Source of the DNA: JBKQVT01 sp963727245
GTDB taxonomy: Bacteria > Planctomycetota > Planctomycetia > Pirellulales > Thermoguttaceae
Direction of reading: 5' to 3'
Length of the DNA: 64,000 bases
Assembly (NCBI GenBank): GCA_963727245.1
Contig: CAVSFO010000012.1
Location: 124,001 to 188,000, forward strand
A program made the position numbers and the translations under genes. Shown piece after piece: positions 1 to 9,516 of the stretch; the stretch's first letter is position 1; the number at the start of each line of letters is the position of its first letter. The notes under the pieces were generated by a model that was not told the DNA's origin, ran no database searches, and saw only the letters and a list, made by a program, of their open reading frames with translations.

Positions 1-1
1 C

Positions 2-1459
2 ACCGCAACGGATGCGGCCCCGGACGCCTTGACCACCACCGACACAGCAAACGCCACGCTAACAATGCAGGTGGCGGGCGGCAGTGCAAATCCAGACTGT
101 CCAAACGATCAGGGGATGGTTCGGATCACCACCGCGGGCACGGGCGTGGGCTCGGCGACGGCAACGTGGTCCGGCCGGTCGACGGGCTGGGGATGCACCT
201 ATTCGGTGACCGGCGTCTACTCCGGTGGCACTGGCGGGGGCGGGGGCGGGGGCGCGCTCCCGGCGCCGTGGTCCAGCGCGTTTCAGTCCCAGAACACGCC
301 GCGCCTTGCACTCGAGATCAATCGTCCGGGGACGGCGGATGACGTGCTTACCTGGGGCGGAACCGGGACGGCCACGGTGACGCTCTTGACCGCCGGCACG
401 GACGCCAACAGCTACAGCGTCACGATCTCAGACATGAGCAATCCCAACTTCGTATCCGTATCCTGCCCCAACGCCTGCCTTTCGGCCAGCTCCCCAAGTT
501 ACATGACCAGGATTGCCGGCTGCAACACGGGCACGACGACCCTGACGGCGACATGTCCGACCATATCGGTCTCGCCGACCCGAACCGTGACAATCGGGCA
601 GGTCGTTATCGGCCCGGTTGTGCGCACCCCCCAGTTGCCGTACAGCGTTTCGCCGACGCAGACGGGCCAGGTTTCGGTCCAATACGACCCCCTCTTTGCG
701 AGTATTGGGGCCCAGGAGACCTTTTCCGTGGTGGGCACAGGCGGCAATAATGGATCAGCGTCGGTTTCGCCGAGCACCTTGACAAATAGCGGCACTCTGA
801 CGGTAACCGGGATCACGCAGACCAACTCGGGCTACTCGGGCCAGCTCTTCATCCAGGCGACGGGCTGCAACGGGACCCTGGATGGGACAAGCCCCGGCTT
901 CAGCGTTTGCGCCCATCCCGTGGCCGTTCAAGACGGACCTGGAAATGGGCTCATAAATAGTGGCGGAGTAGCGGGAATGTGGATTCAGATCGTGATTAAG
1001 TCGGATTCAGGAACGGACGCGGACCTCAACCAGGTGCAAGACACCGAATTGGTGTCAATAAGCTACAACCACACGGGTTCATTTCTTGCAGTCCCGCCCG
1101 GTTCCAGCTGGAACAGCGGCTACATGCCCGCAGTGAACGTCCCGGACGACCACCACACGTACCCGGTCAACGGGCCGGATGGAATCCTCGACCTGTGCGA
1201 CAACCACGGCGGGAACGGGAGTTCCACCGTCAATCAGATGGATGCGTTCTACTGCCAGCGGTGCGGCATGACGCAGGCCAGTGCGACCGCAATTCCAAAT
1301 TCCGGTTACCACAATACCTTTACCATAATCCAGGGGACGGGCACTCAGGTCAAATTTCGTGTGGACCAGACACGAAATGCCGTCACCCTCATGGGCTTCA
1401 GCACGAGCTCTGGCTCGGCTGCCGCCGACTACTCGCAGACGGTTCCCGTCCGGAACTGA
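2..1459 (+). CDS. Secreted Ig-like 'A'-family protein, 5' end cut by window
   Basis: The reading frame is open from base 2, so the gene starts upstream of the window. It matches the complete paralogue at 6848-8431 nearly residue for residue from its TATDAAPD region onward. Visible parts are a Thr/Ala-rich beta region, a glycine linker (about bases 232-252), two or three beta-sandwich-like segments rich in T, S, G and V, and a C-terminal segment with a CxxC pair (FYCQRCGMT). No catalytic motif is visible. By analogy with the intact copy it should carry a signal peptide and be exported. It directly precedes the first B-family gene with a 28-bp gap, suggesting one operon. Function unknown. Confidence 0.75.
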   Translation, partial: TATDAAPDALTTTDTANATLTMQVAGGSANPDCPNDQGMVRITTAGTGVGSATATWSGRSTGWGCTYSVTGVYSGGTGGGGGGGALPAPWSSAFQSQNTPRLALEINRPGTADDVLTWGGTGTATVTLLTAGTDANSYSVTISDMSNPNFVSVSCPNACLSASSPSYMTRIAGCNTGTTTLTATCPTISVSPTRTVTIGQVVIGPVVRTPQLPYSVSPTQTGQVSVQYDPLFASIGAQETFSVVGTGGNNGSASVSPSTLTNSGTLTVTGITQTNSGYSGQLFIQATGCNGTLDGTSPGFSVCAHPVAVQDGPGNGLINSGGVAGMWIQIVIKSDSGTDADLNQVQDTELVSISYNHTGSFLAVPPGSSWNSGYMPAVNVPDDHHTYPVNGPDGILDLCDNHGGNGSSTVNQMDAFYCQRCGMTQASATAIPNSGYHNTFTIIQGTGTQVKFRVDQTRNAVTLMGFSTSSGSAAADYSQTVPVRN

Positions 1460-1487
1460 CTTGGGCGCGAAAATCAAGGAGACAATC

Positions 1488-2534
1488 ATGAAAGTCCGTT
1501 TGCTGTCGATGCTCGTAGTCGCCGTGTTCGCGGCGCAGGCCAGCGCCGCTTCGCCGTCCGCCGGCGTCAAGGTCCAGTTCTCTGTGCTGCGCACGTCCTA
1601 TACTCTGGGCGAGCCCGTGGCTGTCGCGATGGTGATCAGCAACACCACCAACGAGCCCAGGCGCGTCGCGGTCGGAATTAGTAGCGACATCGATACCGAG
1701 TTTTCGTGCGAAGGCGTCTCGTGCAACGGCCCCGGGCGGTGGGCCCACCACCATGTGCGCAAGACGGGGCGCCTGCTCGCGCCGAAGGAATCGTGGCGCC
1801 GGGTCTTCGCTCTGAATCAACACCTCGTCTTCACAAAGCCCGGCACCTACTCCGTAAAGTACGAAACCTTTCTCGGGGCCTGTCCCGTGGACTCGAAGGG
1901 GCGCGACAACTGGTCCGCGCGGCGGGAGTTCGAGGACAGCGGGACCCTTTCCGTTGTGATCCAGGCGGGGGACCCCGACCTCGCATGGGTCAAATCTTTG
2001 CTTGCCGAACTCAAGACGCAAGATAAGGCGGAATCGCGCAAGGCCGCGCCGCAGGGGCAGCACTTGTCAAGGGAAGAGGCGGCCGAGTTGCTCTGCTGGG
2101 CGGACACGCCGACGGTGATCGAACCCCTGGTGGCGGCGGCCAAGGACCCCGCCATGCCGAATCTGGCCCGGGACGTAATCCCCGCGCTCCAAAAGTTCTT
2201 CAAGAAAAACGACGGCGCGAAGAAGGGCATCTTGGAGATCGCGGCGGCCACCGGGACCGTCAGTGACGCCATCGCCGTCTTCGACAAGGAGGGGGAAACC
2301 ATCCACAGCGAGTGGTTCAAGCCGATCTTCGCCTCGAAGAGCATCATGAATATCTGGCCGTCGCTGGAATATATCCGCGCGCACGGCACGCGCGACGACA
2401 TCGAGGCAGTGGAACCATTGGTCAATAACGATTTCAGCCCGCCGATCGCCCAGCTTGCGGCGGCGGTGGTCAAGGACCTGAAGGCCCGGCCCCCGGCGAA
2501 GTCCCCCGCCGCGCCGGGGCAAGAGAAGAAATAG
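1488..2534 (+). CDS. Secreted B-family protein (type I N-terminus), copy B1
   Basis: 348 aa starting at ATG 1488, preceded by AAGGAG seven bases upstream; an upstream in-frame extension overlaps the A gene and is rejected. Residues 1-19 (MKVRLLSMLVVAVFAAQASA) are a Sec signal peptide. Residues ~24-170 form a beta-rich domain opening with YTLGEPVAV, a motif shared by all B copies and reminiscent of BsuPI/Ig-like domains (weak inference). Residues ~180-330 are helical and HEAT-like (EEAAELLCWADTP, EPLVAAAKDP). The tail is Pro/Ala/Lys-rich, ending PGQEKK. The 3' half is almost identical in DNA to copy B6 (8460-9509) while the 5' half is not. Function unknown, probably periplasmic or extracellular. 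Confidence 0.75.
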   Translation: MKVRLLSMLVVAVFAAQASAASPSAGVKVQFSVLRTSYTLGEPVAVAMVISNTTNEPRRVAVGISSDIDTEFSCEGVSCNGPGRWAHHHVRKTGRLLAPKESWRRVFALNQHLVFTKPGTYSVKYETFLGACPVDSKGRDNWSARREFEDSGTLSVVIQAGDPDLAWVKSLLAELKTQDKAESRKAAPQGQHLSREEAAELLCWADTPTVIEPLVAAAKDPAMPNLARDVIPALQKFFKKNDGAKKGILEIAAATGTVSDAIAVFDKEGETIHSEWFKPIFASKSIMNIWPSLEYIRAHGTRDDIEAVEPLVNNDFSPPIAQLAAAVVKDLKARPPAKSPAAPGQEKK

Positions 2535-2542
2535 GGTTTGGT

Positions 2543-3572
2543 ATGGCAAAGCTCGTTATTCTCTCCGTGTTGCTGATTTTCGCGGCCGCAAATTCCGGGG
2601 CTGGCGGAGTGCCGGCTGAGGTCACGGCGACGATAGCGCCGCTGCGCGGGTCCTACCATCTCGGTGAACCGCTGGCCGTGAGGCTGGTGCTGAAGAACAC
2701 GAGCGGTAAGAAGGTGGGAATGGAATTAATGTATCCCAACGTCGTCGGCTCATTCGAGTGCGACGGGGCGACGGAGCCGCCGCGGCCGGTAACCCTGAAC
2801 GGTTTGGTGGATTACCGCTCCATTGCGCCGGGCGAGGAGCTTCGTTATCTCGTTGCACTGAACAGGTATTTGACCTTTCCGAAAAATGGGCGATACGTCG
2901 TAGAGTTCACCACAGTCTACGAAGTTGGACGCGCACCTCCCCGAAAAGGACAGGGCACCTACGCCTCCGATCAACCACACCTCGAAGGCGACGTTCAACA
3001 TTACGATCGAGCCGGGGAAAATCGACGAAAAGTGGATCAAGGCGATTGCTGCCGTCCTCGACGGGAAGGACAAGCAAGCGAGCATGGGCAAGGACAAGAT
3101 CTCCAAGGACGAGGCCGTCGAGTTGCTTTGCTGGGCCGATACGCCCCTGGTGGTCGAGCCGCTCATCGCGGCGGGCAGGGACCCGAGATTGCCCAACGCC
3201 TCGGCGTACGCGGTCGAAGCGATTCAGAGGCGCTTCAAAAAAGATGAACAGGCAAGAAAGGCGATTTTGGAGATCGCCAGCCACAGCGGCATGGGGGCCT
3301 TTCAGGAGGCGCTCGGAGCGTTTGAAAAAGAGGGCGTGGTTATACCGAGCCAGTGGTTCAAGTCAACGCTTAGCTCTCGGAGCACGGGCTGCATCTACTT
3401 GTCGCTGGAGTACCTCCAGAAACACGGCAAACGCGAGGACGTCGACCTCGTGGAACCGTTGACCAATGACGCTAACCCGGAGATCGCCCATCTCGCGGCG
3501 GCCATGGTTAAGGATTTGAAGGCCCGGCCGCCGGCGAAACCGCCCGCCGCGCCCGGACAGGAGAAAAAGTGA
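2543..3572 (+). pseudogene. B-family copy B2 (type II N-terminus), frameshifted
   Basis: Starts at ATG 2543, eight bases after B1. The signal peptide (MAKLVILSVLLIFAAANSGA) and the beta domain (YHLGEPLAV) are read in one frame up to about base 2915. The helical C-terminal half (DEKWIKAIAAVLDGK, LLCWADTPLVVEPL) continues in the next frame from about 2925 to the stop at 3572. One indel between about 2905 and 2990 would rejoin them. Its last ~70 residues (SLEYLQKHGKREDV) are more divergent than those of the other copies, so B2 has escaped the homogenisation seen in the rest of the array. It may be a real pseudogene or a sequence error. Confidence 0.65.
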
Positions 3573-3579
3573 GACTAAA

Positions 3580-4700
3580 ATGAAAGCCCGTATTTTGCTC
3601 GCCCCGTCGGCGATCGCGCTGCTCGGCACGCTGTCGATTTCTGTCTGCTCCGCGGCAGTGTCCGTGTCCCTGGTCCCGCTCCGGGAGGTCTACCACCCCG
3701 GCGAGCCGGTCGCCGTGCTCATGACCCTGAAAAACACCGGCCGGGCTCCCGTCTTCGTTTTCATCGACTGTTATGACCCCGAGCCCGCGGCGATCGGGCT
3801 GACGTTCACCTACCCGCCCGGCGTCAAGCCCTTGGTGGAGCCCGTCGTGGTCCGGCCGCCGCGACGCGCGCCAAGGCGCCGGCGGCGCCAAAGGACGGTG
3901 TACATACCGTAAACCGGGTGACAGGCAGCGTCAAAATTGGGCCCAACCAGGAGCATCGCCTCGTGATCGCTCTGAACAAGTACATGCGATTTGAGGCGAT
4001 GGGGCGGCACGTCATCGGCTATTCCGCGCAATACGACGCGATCGCCGGCAGGGATGCCGGCTTACCGGCAGACAAGCTGGTGCTGCTCCCGGAGGTGAAA
4101 GGGCAGCTTAACGTCGAGATCAGGCCCGGTCCAATTGATGAGAAATGGCTTCGCAGCCTGATCGCCATCCTGAAAGGGCCCGGGAGGACGCCGCCGCGAG
4201 ACGCCGCGCAGGGCAAAGAGCAGATGAGCCGCGAGGAAGCCGCCGAATTGCTGATGTGGGCGGATACGCCCGTTGTGATCGAACCGCTCATCGCCGCGTG
4301 CAAAGACGATGACATATCGTTTTCGAGCGTCCCGTCCGATGTTGTTCAATCGTTCCAGAAGTTTTTCAGGAAATACGAGCGTGCCAGAAGCGGGATCTTG
4401 GAGATCGCCGCGGAAACCCCGACGATGAGGGAGGCAATCGCCGTGTTCGACAAGGAAGGGGTGACGATACCAGGCCGGTACTTCAAGCCGATCTTCGCCT
4501 CCAAGAGCATCATCAACATCTGGCCGTCGCTGGAATATATCCGCGCGCACGGCACCCGCGACGACATCGAGGCGGTGGAACCATTGGTCAATAACGATTT
4601 CAGCCCACAGATCGGCCAGCTTGCGGCGGCGGTGGTCAAGGACTTGAAGGCCCGGCCCCCGGCAAAAGCGCCCGCAGCATCCGGGCAAGAGAAGAAATAG
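3580..4700 (+). pseudogene. B-family copy B3 (type III N-terminus), frameshifted
   Basis: ATG 3580 lies eight bases after B2. A signal peptide (MKARILLAPSAIALLGTL...) and the beta domain (YHPGEPVAVLMTLKNTGR) run to about base 3860. The correct frame then resumes as AKAPAAPKDGVHTVN and continues through the helical domain to the stop at 4700. The shift lies in a CG-rich stretch near 3855-3875. The Pro/Ala-rich linker matches that of B7 (9517-10616), placing both in the same N-terminal subtype together with B5. The C-terminal ~70 residues are nearly identical to B1, B4 and B5. Function unknown. Confidence 0.65.
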
Positions 4701-4708
4701 GGGCGGGC

Positions 4709-5723
4709 ATGGCAAAGTACGTCATTCTCTCCGTGTTGTTGGTTTTCGCCGCCGTAAATTCCAAGGCCGGTGCGGCGCCGGCTGAGGTCACGGCGACGAT
4801 AACGCCCATGCGGGAGTCTTACCACCTCGGTGAACCGCTGGCCGTAGCGCTTGCGGTGAAGAACGACGGACGCGCTTCGTTTACGGTCCCCGTCGGATAC
4901 CTTAGTCGCGACCCCTTCACCGTGGGCCTTAGATTCACAGTCCCACCGGGAGTCAAGCAACTCCGATACAACGCCAACGCGGGAGATTTCGTCGTCCCGG
5001 TCCGGACCCTGGCGCCGGGTCACGAACTCCGGCGCGTCATCGCATTGAACAGGTATTTGCAGTTCGGGGCGACCGGACGGCATTCGATCGAGTTCACCAC
5101 GGAGTTCCAGGGTTCCCCACCCGCCAGCGGCAAGGTCGTCATCGACATCCAGCCCGGCGCGGTCGACGAGAAATGGATCCGAGGTCTGATCGCCATTGTT
5201 CAGGGACACGAGAATCGCGCGCCGCCGGGCACCGCTCACGCGGGCGGGGCGCTCGAGCAAGGAGGAGGCAACCGAATTATTGATTTGGGCGGATTCACCG
5301 CTCGTGATCGAGCCGTTGATCGCTGCCGTGAAGGACCGAAATGCGTGGGGCCTCGGCGGGGACATTATCCGATCGCTCCGAAAGTTCTTCACAAGATACG
5401 ACCGCGCCAGGAGCGGGATTCTGGAGGTGGCCGCGGCCACCGGCGCCGTGCGCGATGCAATCGCCGTCTTCGGCGCGGAAGGCAAGATCATTCCGAGCGA
5501 GTACTTCAAGCCGATCTTCGCCTCGAAGAGCATCATGAATATCTGGCCGTCGCTGGAATATATCCGCGCGCACGGCACGCGCGACGACATCGAGGCGGTG
5601 GAACCATTGGTCAATAACGATTTCAGCCCGCCGATCGCCCAGCTTGCGGCGGCGGTGGTCAAGGACTTGAAGACCCGGCCGTCGGCGAAGTCCCCCGCCG
5701 CGCCCGGGCAAGAGAAAAAGTGA
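4709..5723 (+). pseudogene. B-family copy B4 (type II N-terminus), frameshifted
   Basis: ATG 4709 follows B3 by eight bases. The signal peptide (MAKYVILSVLLVFAAVNS) is of the B2 type. The beta domain and the linker VDEKWIRGLIAIVQG are in one frame up to about 5240; the helical half resumes in another frame with AGRSSKEEATELLIWAD. The switch maps to the run CGGGCGGGG at about 5241-5249. The 3' end (about 5515-5715) is essentially the same DNA as in B1 and B6. It may be functional if the G-run was miscounted. Confidence 0.65.
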
Positions 5724-5730
5724 GGCTAAA

Positions 5731-6861
5731 ATGAAGGTCCGAATACTGCGAACCCCGCTGGCAATCGCGCTCCTCGGGGGCATGTCGATTTCCGTCTGCT
5801 ATGCGGCGGTGTCGGTATCGCTGGTGCCGCTTCGGGAGGTTTACCACCCCGGCGAGCCGGTCGCGGTGCTCCTGAGCCTAAAAAACACCGGCCGGGTCCC
5901 GGTCGAGATTCCGATCAGTGGCTGCCCACCTGATGCCTCCGCGATTGGCCTCACATTCAGATGTCCGCCCGGCGTCGAGCCGGTGCCCCTGCCGTGGGAG
6001 GTTGCAGAAAAGGGGCCCGGGCCGAACGCCCCTGTTGTGCTTTATTCCAGGGATCGGTACATGCCATTGGTCCGCATTTTACCGAAAAAAGAGTACCGTC
6101 TTGCAGTCGCCTTGAACAAGTACATGCGTTTCGTGGCGACAGGGCGACACGTAATCCGGTATTCCGCGAAATACCCGGGGTTCATCCAAAACGACCCCGG
6201 TTCCCGCACGCTTACGGGCATCACGCTGCCTGAAGTGAAAGGAGAGATTGCGATAGTCATCAAGGCGGGCGCAATCGACGAGAAGTGGATCAAGAGCCTG
6301 ATCGCCATTTTGAAAGGGCCCGGAAAGGCGCCGCCGCCGGACGCCGCGCAAGGCGAGGAGCAGATCAGCCGCGAGGATGCTGCCGGGCTCTTGGTCTGGG
6401 CGGACACGCCCATTGTGATCGAGCCGCTTATCGCCGCGGCCGAGGACCCGAGCATGCCGAACGTCCCCGCGATTGTGATTCCATCGCTCCAGAAGTTCTA
6501 TCGCAAGCACGAGCACGCGCGGGAAGCAATTCTGGAGATCGCCCAGAAGACCGGAACGTTGAGAAACGCGATTGCCACCCTCGACAAGGAAGGGGTCACG
6601 ATACCGGGCCGCTCGTTCAAGCCGATCTTCGCCTCCAAGAGCATCCTCAACATCTGGCCGGCGCTGGAATATATCCGCGCGCACGGCACGCGCGACGACG
6701 TCGAGGCGGTGGAACCATTGGTCAATAACGATTTCAGCCCGCCGATCGGCCAGCTTGCGGCGGCGGTGGTCAAGGACCTGAAGGCCCGGCCCCCGGCAAA
6801 AGCGCCCGCCGCGCCGGGCAAGAGAAAAAGTGAGAAGGAGAAAAACGATGGCTGCGCATGA
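5731..6861 (+). CDS. Secreted B-family protein, copy B5 (type III N-terminus)
   Basis: 376 aa as written, the only uninterrupted type III copy. Signal peptide ~1-27, beta domain with YHPGEPVAVLLSLKNTGR, then linker IDEKWIKSLIAILKGPG and the helical domain (DAAGLLVWADTPIVIEPL). All other copies end in PGQEKK, but here the frame runs into PGKRKSEKEKNDGCA and overlaps the start of the next gene by 14 bases. The sequence has CC where sister copies have CCC just before GGGCAAGAG (near 6817), so one missing base probably destroyed the native stop at about 6834. It precedes the second A-family gene. Function unknown. Confidence 0.7.
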   Translation: MKVRILRTPLAIALLGGMSISVCYAAVSVSLVPLREVYHPGEPVAVLLSLKNTGRVPVEIPISGCPPDASAIGLTFRCPPGVEPVPLPWEVAEKGPGPNAPVVLYSRDRYMPLVRILPKKEYRLAVALNKYMRFVATGRHVIRYSAKYPGFIQNDPGSRTLTGITLPEVKGEIAIVIKAGAIDEKWIKSLIAILKGPGKAPPPDAAQGEEQISREDAAGLLVWADTPIVIEPLIAAAEDPSMPNVPAIVIPSLQKFYRKHEHAREAILEIAQKTGTLRNAIATLDKEGVTIPGRSFKPIFASKSILNIWPALEYIRAHGTRDDVEAVEPLVNNDFSPPIGQLAAAVVKDLKARPPAKAPAAPGKRKSEKEKNDGCA

Positions 6862-8431
6862 ATGGCGGTGGTGGGTAAGGACAGCGGCGGTCGGCCTTAT
6901 CGTCCTGGTAGCGCGTTCCGCGTGCCTGGGGGCGACCGGCACCACGCAGGTTTCGATCACGGGCACATACACCGCAACGGACGCGGCCCCGGACTTATTG
7001 ACCACCACCGACACAGCAAATTCCACGCTGACAATGCGTGTGACCGACGGGACCGCAACACCCACCTGCCCAAACGACAAGGGGATGGTCCGCATGACGA
7101 ACGCAGGCACGGGCGTGGGCTCGGCGATAGCAACGTGGTCCGGCCGCTCGACGGGCTGGGGATGCACGTATTTGGTGACCGGCGCCTATACGGGAGGGGG
7201 AGGGGGCGGGGGCGGGGGCTCCCTCCCGGCGCCGTGGTCCAGCGCGTTTCAGGCGCAAAACACACCGCGTCTATCGCTTGAGGTCAACGGTCCGGGCACC
7301 GCGGACGACCTGCTCGCCCTGGGCGGTACCGGAACGGCCACGGTGACGCTATTGACGAGCGGCACCGACACGGCCACTTACAACGTGACGATCTCCGACA
7401 CAAACAGCCTGCCGATCGTGCACGTGTACTGCCCGAACTGCTGCCTTTCGGTGGGGACCCCGAGCGCCATGGTCATGATCCAGGGGTACAACAACGGGAC
7501 CACTGACCTGACCGCAACATGCACAACCATATCGGCGCCGGCGCCGACGTGCATGGTTTCCGTCGGCTCCATCATGATCGGCCCCGTTCTGCGTAACCCC
7601 GAACTCTACGGCCAGCACCTGCCGCCGAGCGTTTCCCCCACGTTGACGACGACCGCGTGGGTTCAATTCGAGGATACCCTCGACGGCATGACGGTCGCTT
7701 TCTCCGTGGGGGGCACCGGCAACGCGAATAATGGGTCGGCGTCAGTCTCGCCAGCCACGTTGACCACGAGCGGCACCGTCGCGGTCACCGGTATTACCCA
7801 AACCAGCACCGGCTACTCGGGCAACCTCTTTATCGAGGCGACGGGTGGGGGCGGGAACGTGCTCGGCACAAGCCCCGGCTTCAGCGTTTGCGCCCACCCC
7901 CTTTCAGTCCCATATGGACCCGACAACTCGGAGGTGAATAACGGTGTGCTGGCGGGCATGAAGATCGCGGTCGCGGTCAAATCGGATTCCGGCACTGACG
8001 GCGACCTCGGCGCGGTCTGGTTCAGCGAGATGGTTTCGACGAGCTACAACCATACCGGATCAGCCCAATCGCTTCCTCCTCTTCCAAGTAACAACAGCAC
8101 CTATATGCTCGTTTCCGGCGGCTTCTATGACTATCATCGCAGCCCTGTCGCGACCATCCTTGACCTGTTCGGCAACCATGGAGGAAACGGAAGCTATAGC
8201 CGGAACCAGATGTTCGCCTTCTATTGCCCCCGCTGTGGTATGACGTCGGGCAATGCTGTTGCGATTCCAAGCTCTGGCTACCAGACCGTGCGGAACATTA
8301 TCGGGGCGGGTGGCACTGAGGTCGATTTCCGCGTTGACCAGAACCGCCAAGCGGTAACGTTGCGCGGCTTTTCCACGACGGCGGGGTCAGCCTCCGCGAA
8401 CTACTCCGACACTCCAATCGTCCGTCACTAA
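6848..8431 (+). CDS. Secreted Ig-like 'A'-family protein, complete copy
   Basis: 527 aa. ATG 6848 is chosen because AGAAGGAG lies just upstream and the following residues (HEWRWWVRTAAVGLIVLVA) make a signal peptide of about 29 residues ending near CLGA. It continues with TYTATDAAPD, a Thr/Ser-rich beta region, a nine-glycine linker at about bases 7193-7222, repeated beta-sandwich-like segments, and a C-terminal FYCPRCGMT motif. It is a close paralogue of the gene at the window start and, like it, heads a run of B-family genes. No enzyme motif is seen; a structural or adhesive surface role is only inference. Confidence 0.75.
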   Translation: MAAHEWRWWVRTAAVGLIVLVARSACLGATGTTQVSITGTYTATDAAPDLLTTTDTANSTLTMRVTDGTATPTCPNDKGMVRMTNAGTGVGSAIATWSGRSTGWGCTYLVTGAYTGGGGGGGGGSLPAPWSSAFQAQNTPRLSLEVNGPGTADDLLALGGTGTATVTLLTSGTDTATYNVTISDTNSLPIVHVYCPNCCLSVGTPSAMVMIQGYNNGTTDLTATCTTISAPAPTCMVSVGSIMIGPVLRNPELYGQHLPPSVSPTLTTTAWVQFEDTLDGMTVAFSVGGTGNANNGSASVSPATLTTSGTVAVTGITQTSTGYSGNLFIEATGGGGNVLGTSPGFSVCAHPLSVPYGPDNSEVNNGVLAGMKIAVAVKSDSGTDGDLGAVWFSEMVSTSYNHTGSAQSLPPLPSNNSTYMLVSGGFYDYHRSPVATILDLFGNHGGNGSYSRNQMFAFYCPRCGMTSGNAVAIPSSGYQTVRNIIGAGGTEVDFRVDQNRQAVTLRGFSTTAGSASANYSDTPIVRH

Positions 8432-8459
8432 CACTACACACAAAACCTGTGAGGCATTC

Positions 8460-9509
8460 ATGAAGATCAGTGCCATTTTCCTGGTGTTTGCTGCCATGCC
8501 GCTCGTGGCCAGCGCCTCGGCGGCGGACCCGGCGGAGCTCAAGCTCGAATCGACCCCGCTGCGCGCGGCGTTCCACAAGGGGGAGCCGGTCGCGGTCGGC
8601 CTTGTGGTGTCTAACACCACCGACAGGCCGCTCCAGGTCATTTGCGGCTTCGGTCACCACATCGACGTTCTTTTCTCCTGCGAAGGCGTCCCTCCCACAC
8701 GCCCCGCACAGGATCCGGATGACGAGGATCGCCTGGCGGCAGCGCGCACGCTCGGGCCCAAACAGAGTTTTCGGCGGGTCGTCGCGCTGAATCGCTTCCT
8801 CGCGTTCAGTAAGGTTGGCACATACCGCGTCAATTGCCGGGCGTCGTACTCCGGGCGCGTTGCGGACGCGAGGGGCAATGGGCGCAGTCGTCCGTGGCGG
8901 GACCTCGGAGCTGAAACGACCGTGCGCATCGTGATTGAGGCCGGCGACATTGATTCCGCGTGGATCAAGTCCTTGATTGCGGACCTTGAGGGGAAGCATC
9001 GAACTGCGCCACGAAAGGCCGCAGCGAGCAGACAGCCGCCCTCGGTTGAAGAGGCGGCCGAGTTGCTCTGCTGGGCGGACACGCCGACGGTGATCGAACC
9101 CCTGGTGGCGGCGGCCAAGGACCCCGCCATGCCGAATCTGGCCCGGGACGTAATCCCCGCGCTCCAAAAGTTCTTCAAGAAAAACAACGGCGCGAAGAAG
9201 GGCATCTTGGAGATCGCGGCGGCCACCGGGACCGTCAGTGACGCCATCGCCGTCTTCGACAAGGAGGGGGAAACCATCCACAGCGAGTGGTTCAAGCCGA
9301 TCTTCGCCTCGAAGAGCATCATGAATATCTGGCCGTCGCTGGAATATATCCGCGCGCACGGCACGCGCGACGACGTCGAGGCGGTGGAGCCGCTGATTAA
9401 CAACGATTTCAGCCCGCCGATCGCCCAGCTTGCGGCTGCGGTGGTCAAGGACCTGAAGGCCCGGCCCCCGGCGAAACCGGCCGCCGCGCCCGGGCAAGAG
9501 AAAAAGTGA
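8460..9509 (+). CDS. Secreted B-family protein (type I N-terminus), copy B6
   Basis: 349 aa from ATG 8460, 28 bases after the A gene, the same spacing as the first A gene to B1. Signal peptide ~1-20 (MKISAIFLVFAAMPLVASAS). The beta domain opens FHKGEPVAVGLVVSNTT and contains a Cys-bearing loop (FSCEGV) as in B1. From about base 9050 to 9375 the DNA is nearly identical to B1 (bases ~2076-2400), while the first half is clearly diverged. The helical domain ends in the usual APGQEKK. Function unknown. Confidence 0.75.
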   Translation: MKISAIFLVFAAMPLVASASAADPAELKLESTPLRAAFHKGEPVAVGLVVSNTTDRPLQVICGFGHHIDVLFSCEGVPPTRPAQDPDDEDRLAAARTLGPKQSFRRVVALNRFLAFSKVGTYRVNCRASYSGRVADARGNGRSRPWRDLGAETTVRIVIEAGDIDSAWIKSLIADLEGKHRTAPRKAAASRQPPSVEEAAELLCWADTPTVIEPLVAAAKDPAMPNLARDVIPALQKFFKKNNGAKKGILEIAAATGTVSDAIAVFDKEGETIHSEWFKPIFASKSIMNIWPSLEYIRAHGTRDDVEAVEPLINNDFSPPIAQLAAAVVKDLKARPPAKPAAAPGQEKK

Positions 9510-9516
9510 GGCTAAA

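Noticed and set aside
4346..5662. 438-codon minus-strand open frame over B3/B4
   Set aside because: Antisense shadow; the plus-strand frame shows strong paralogy.
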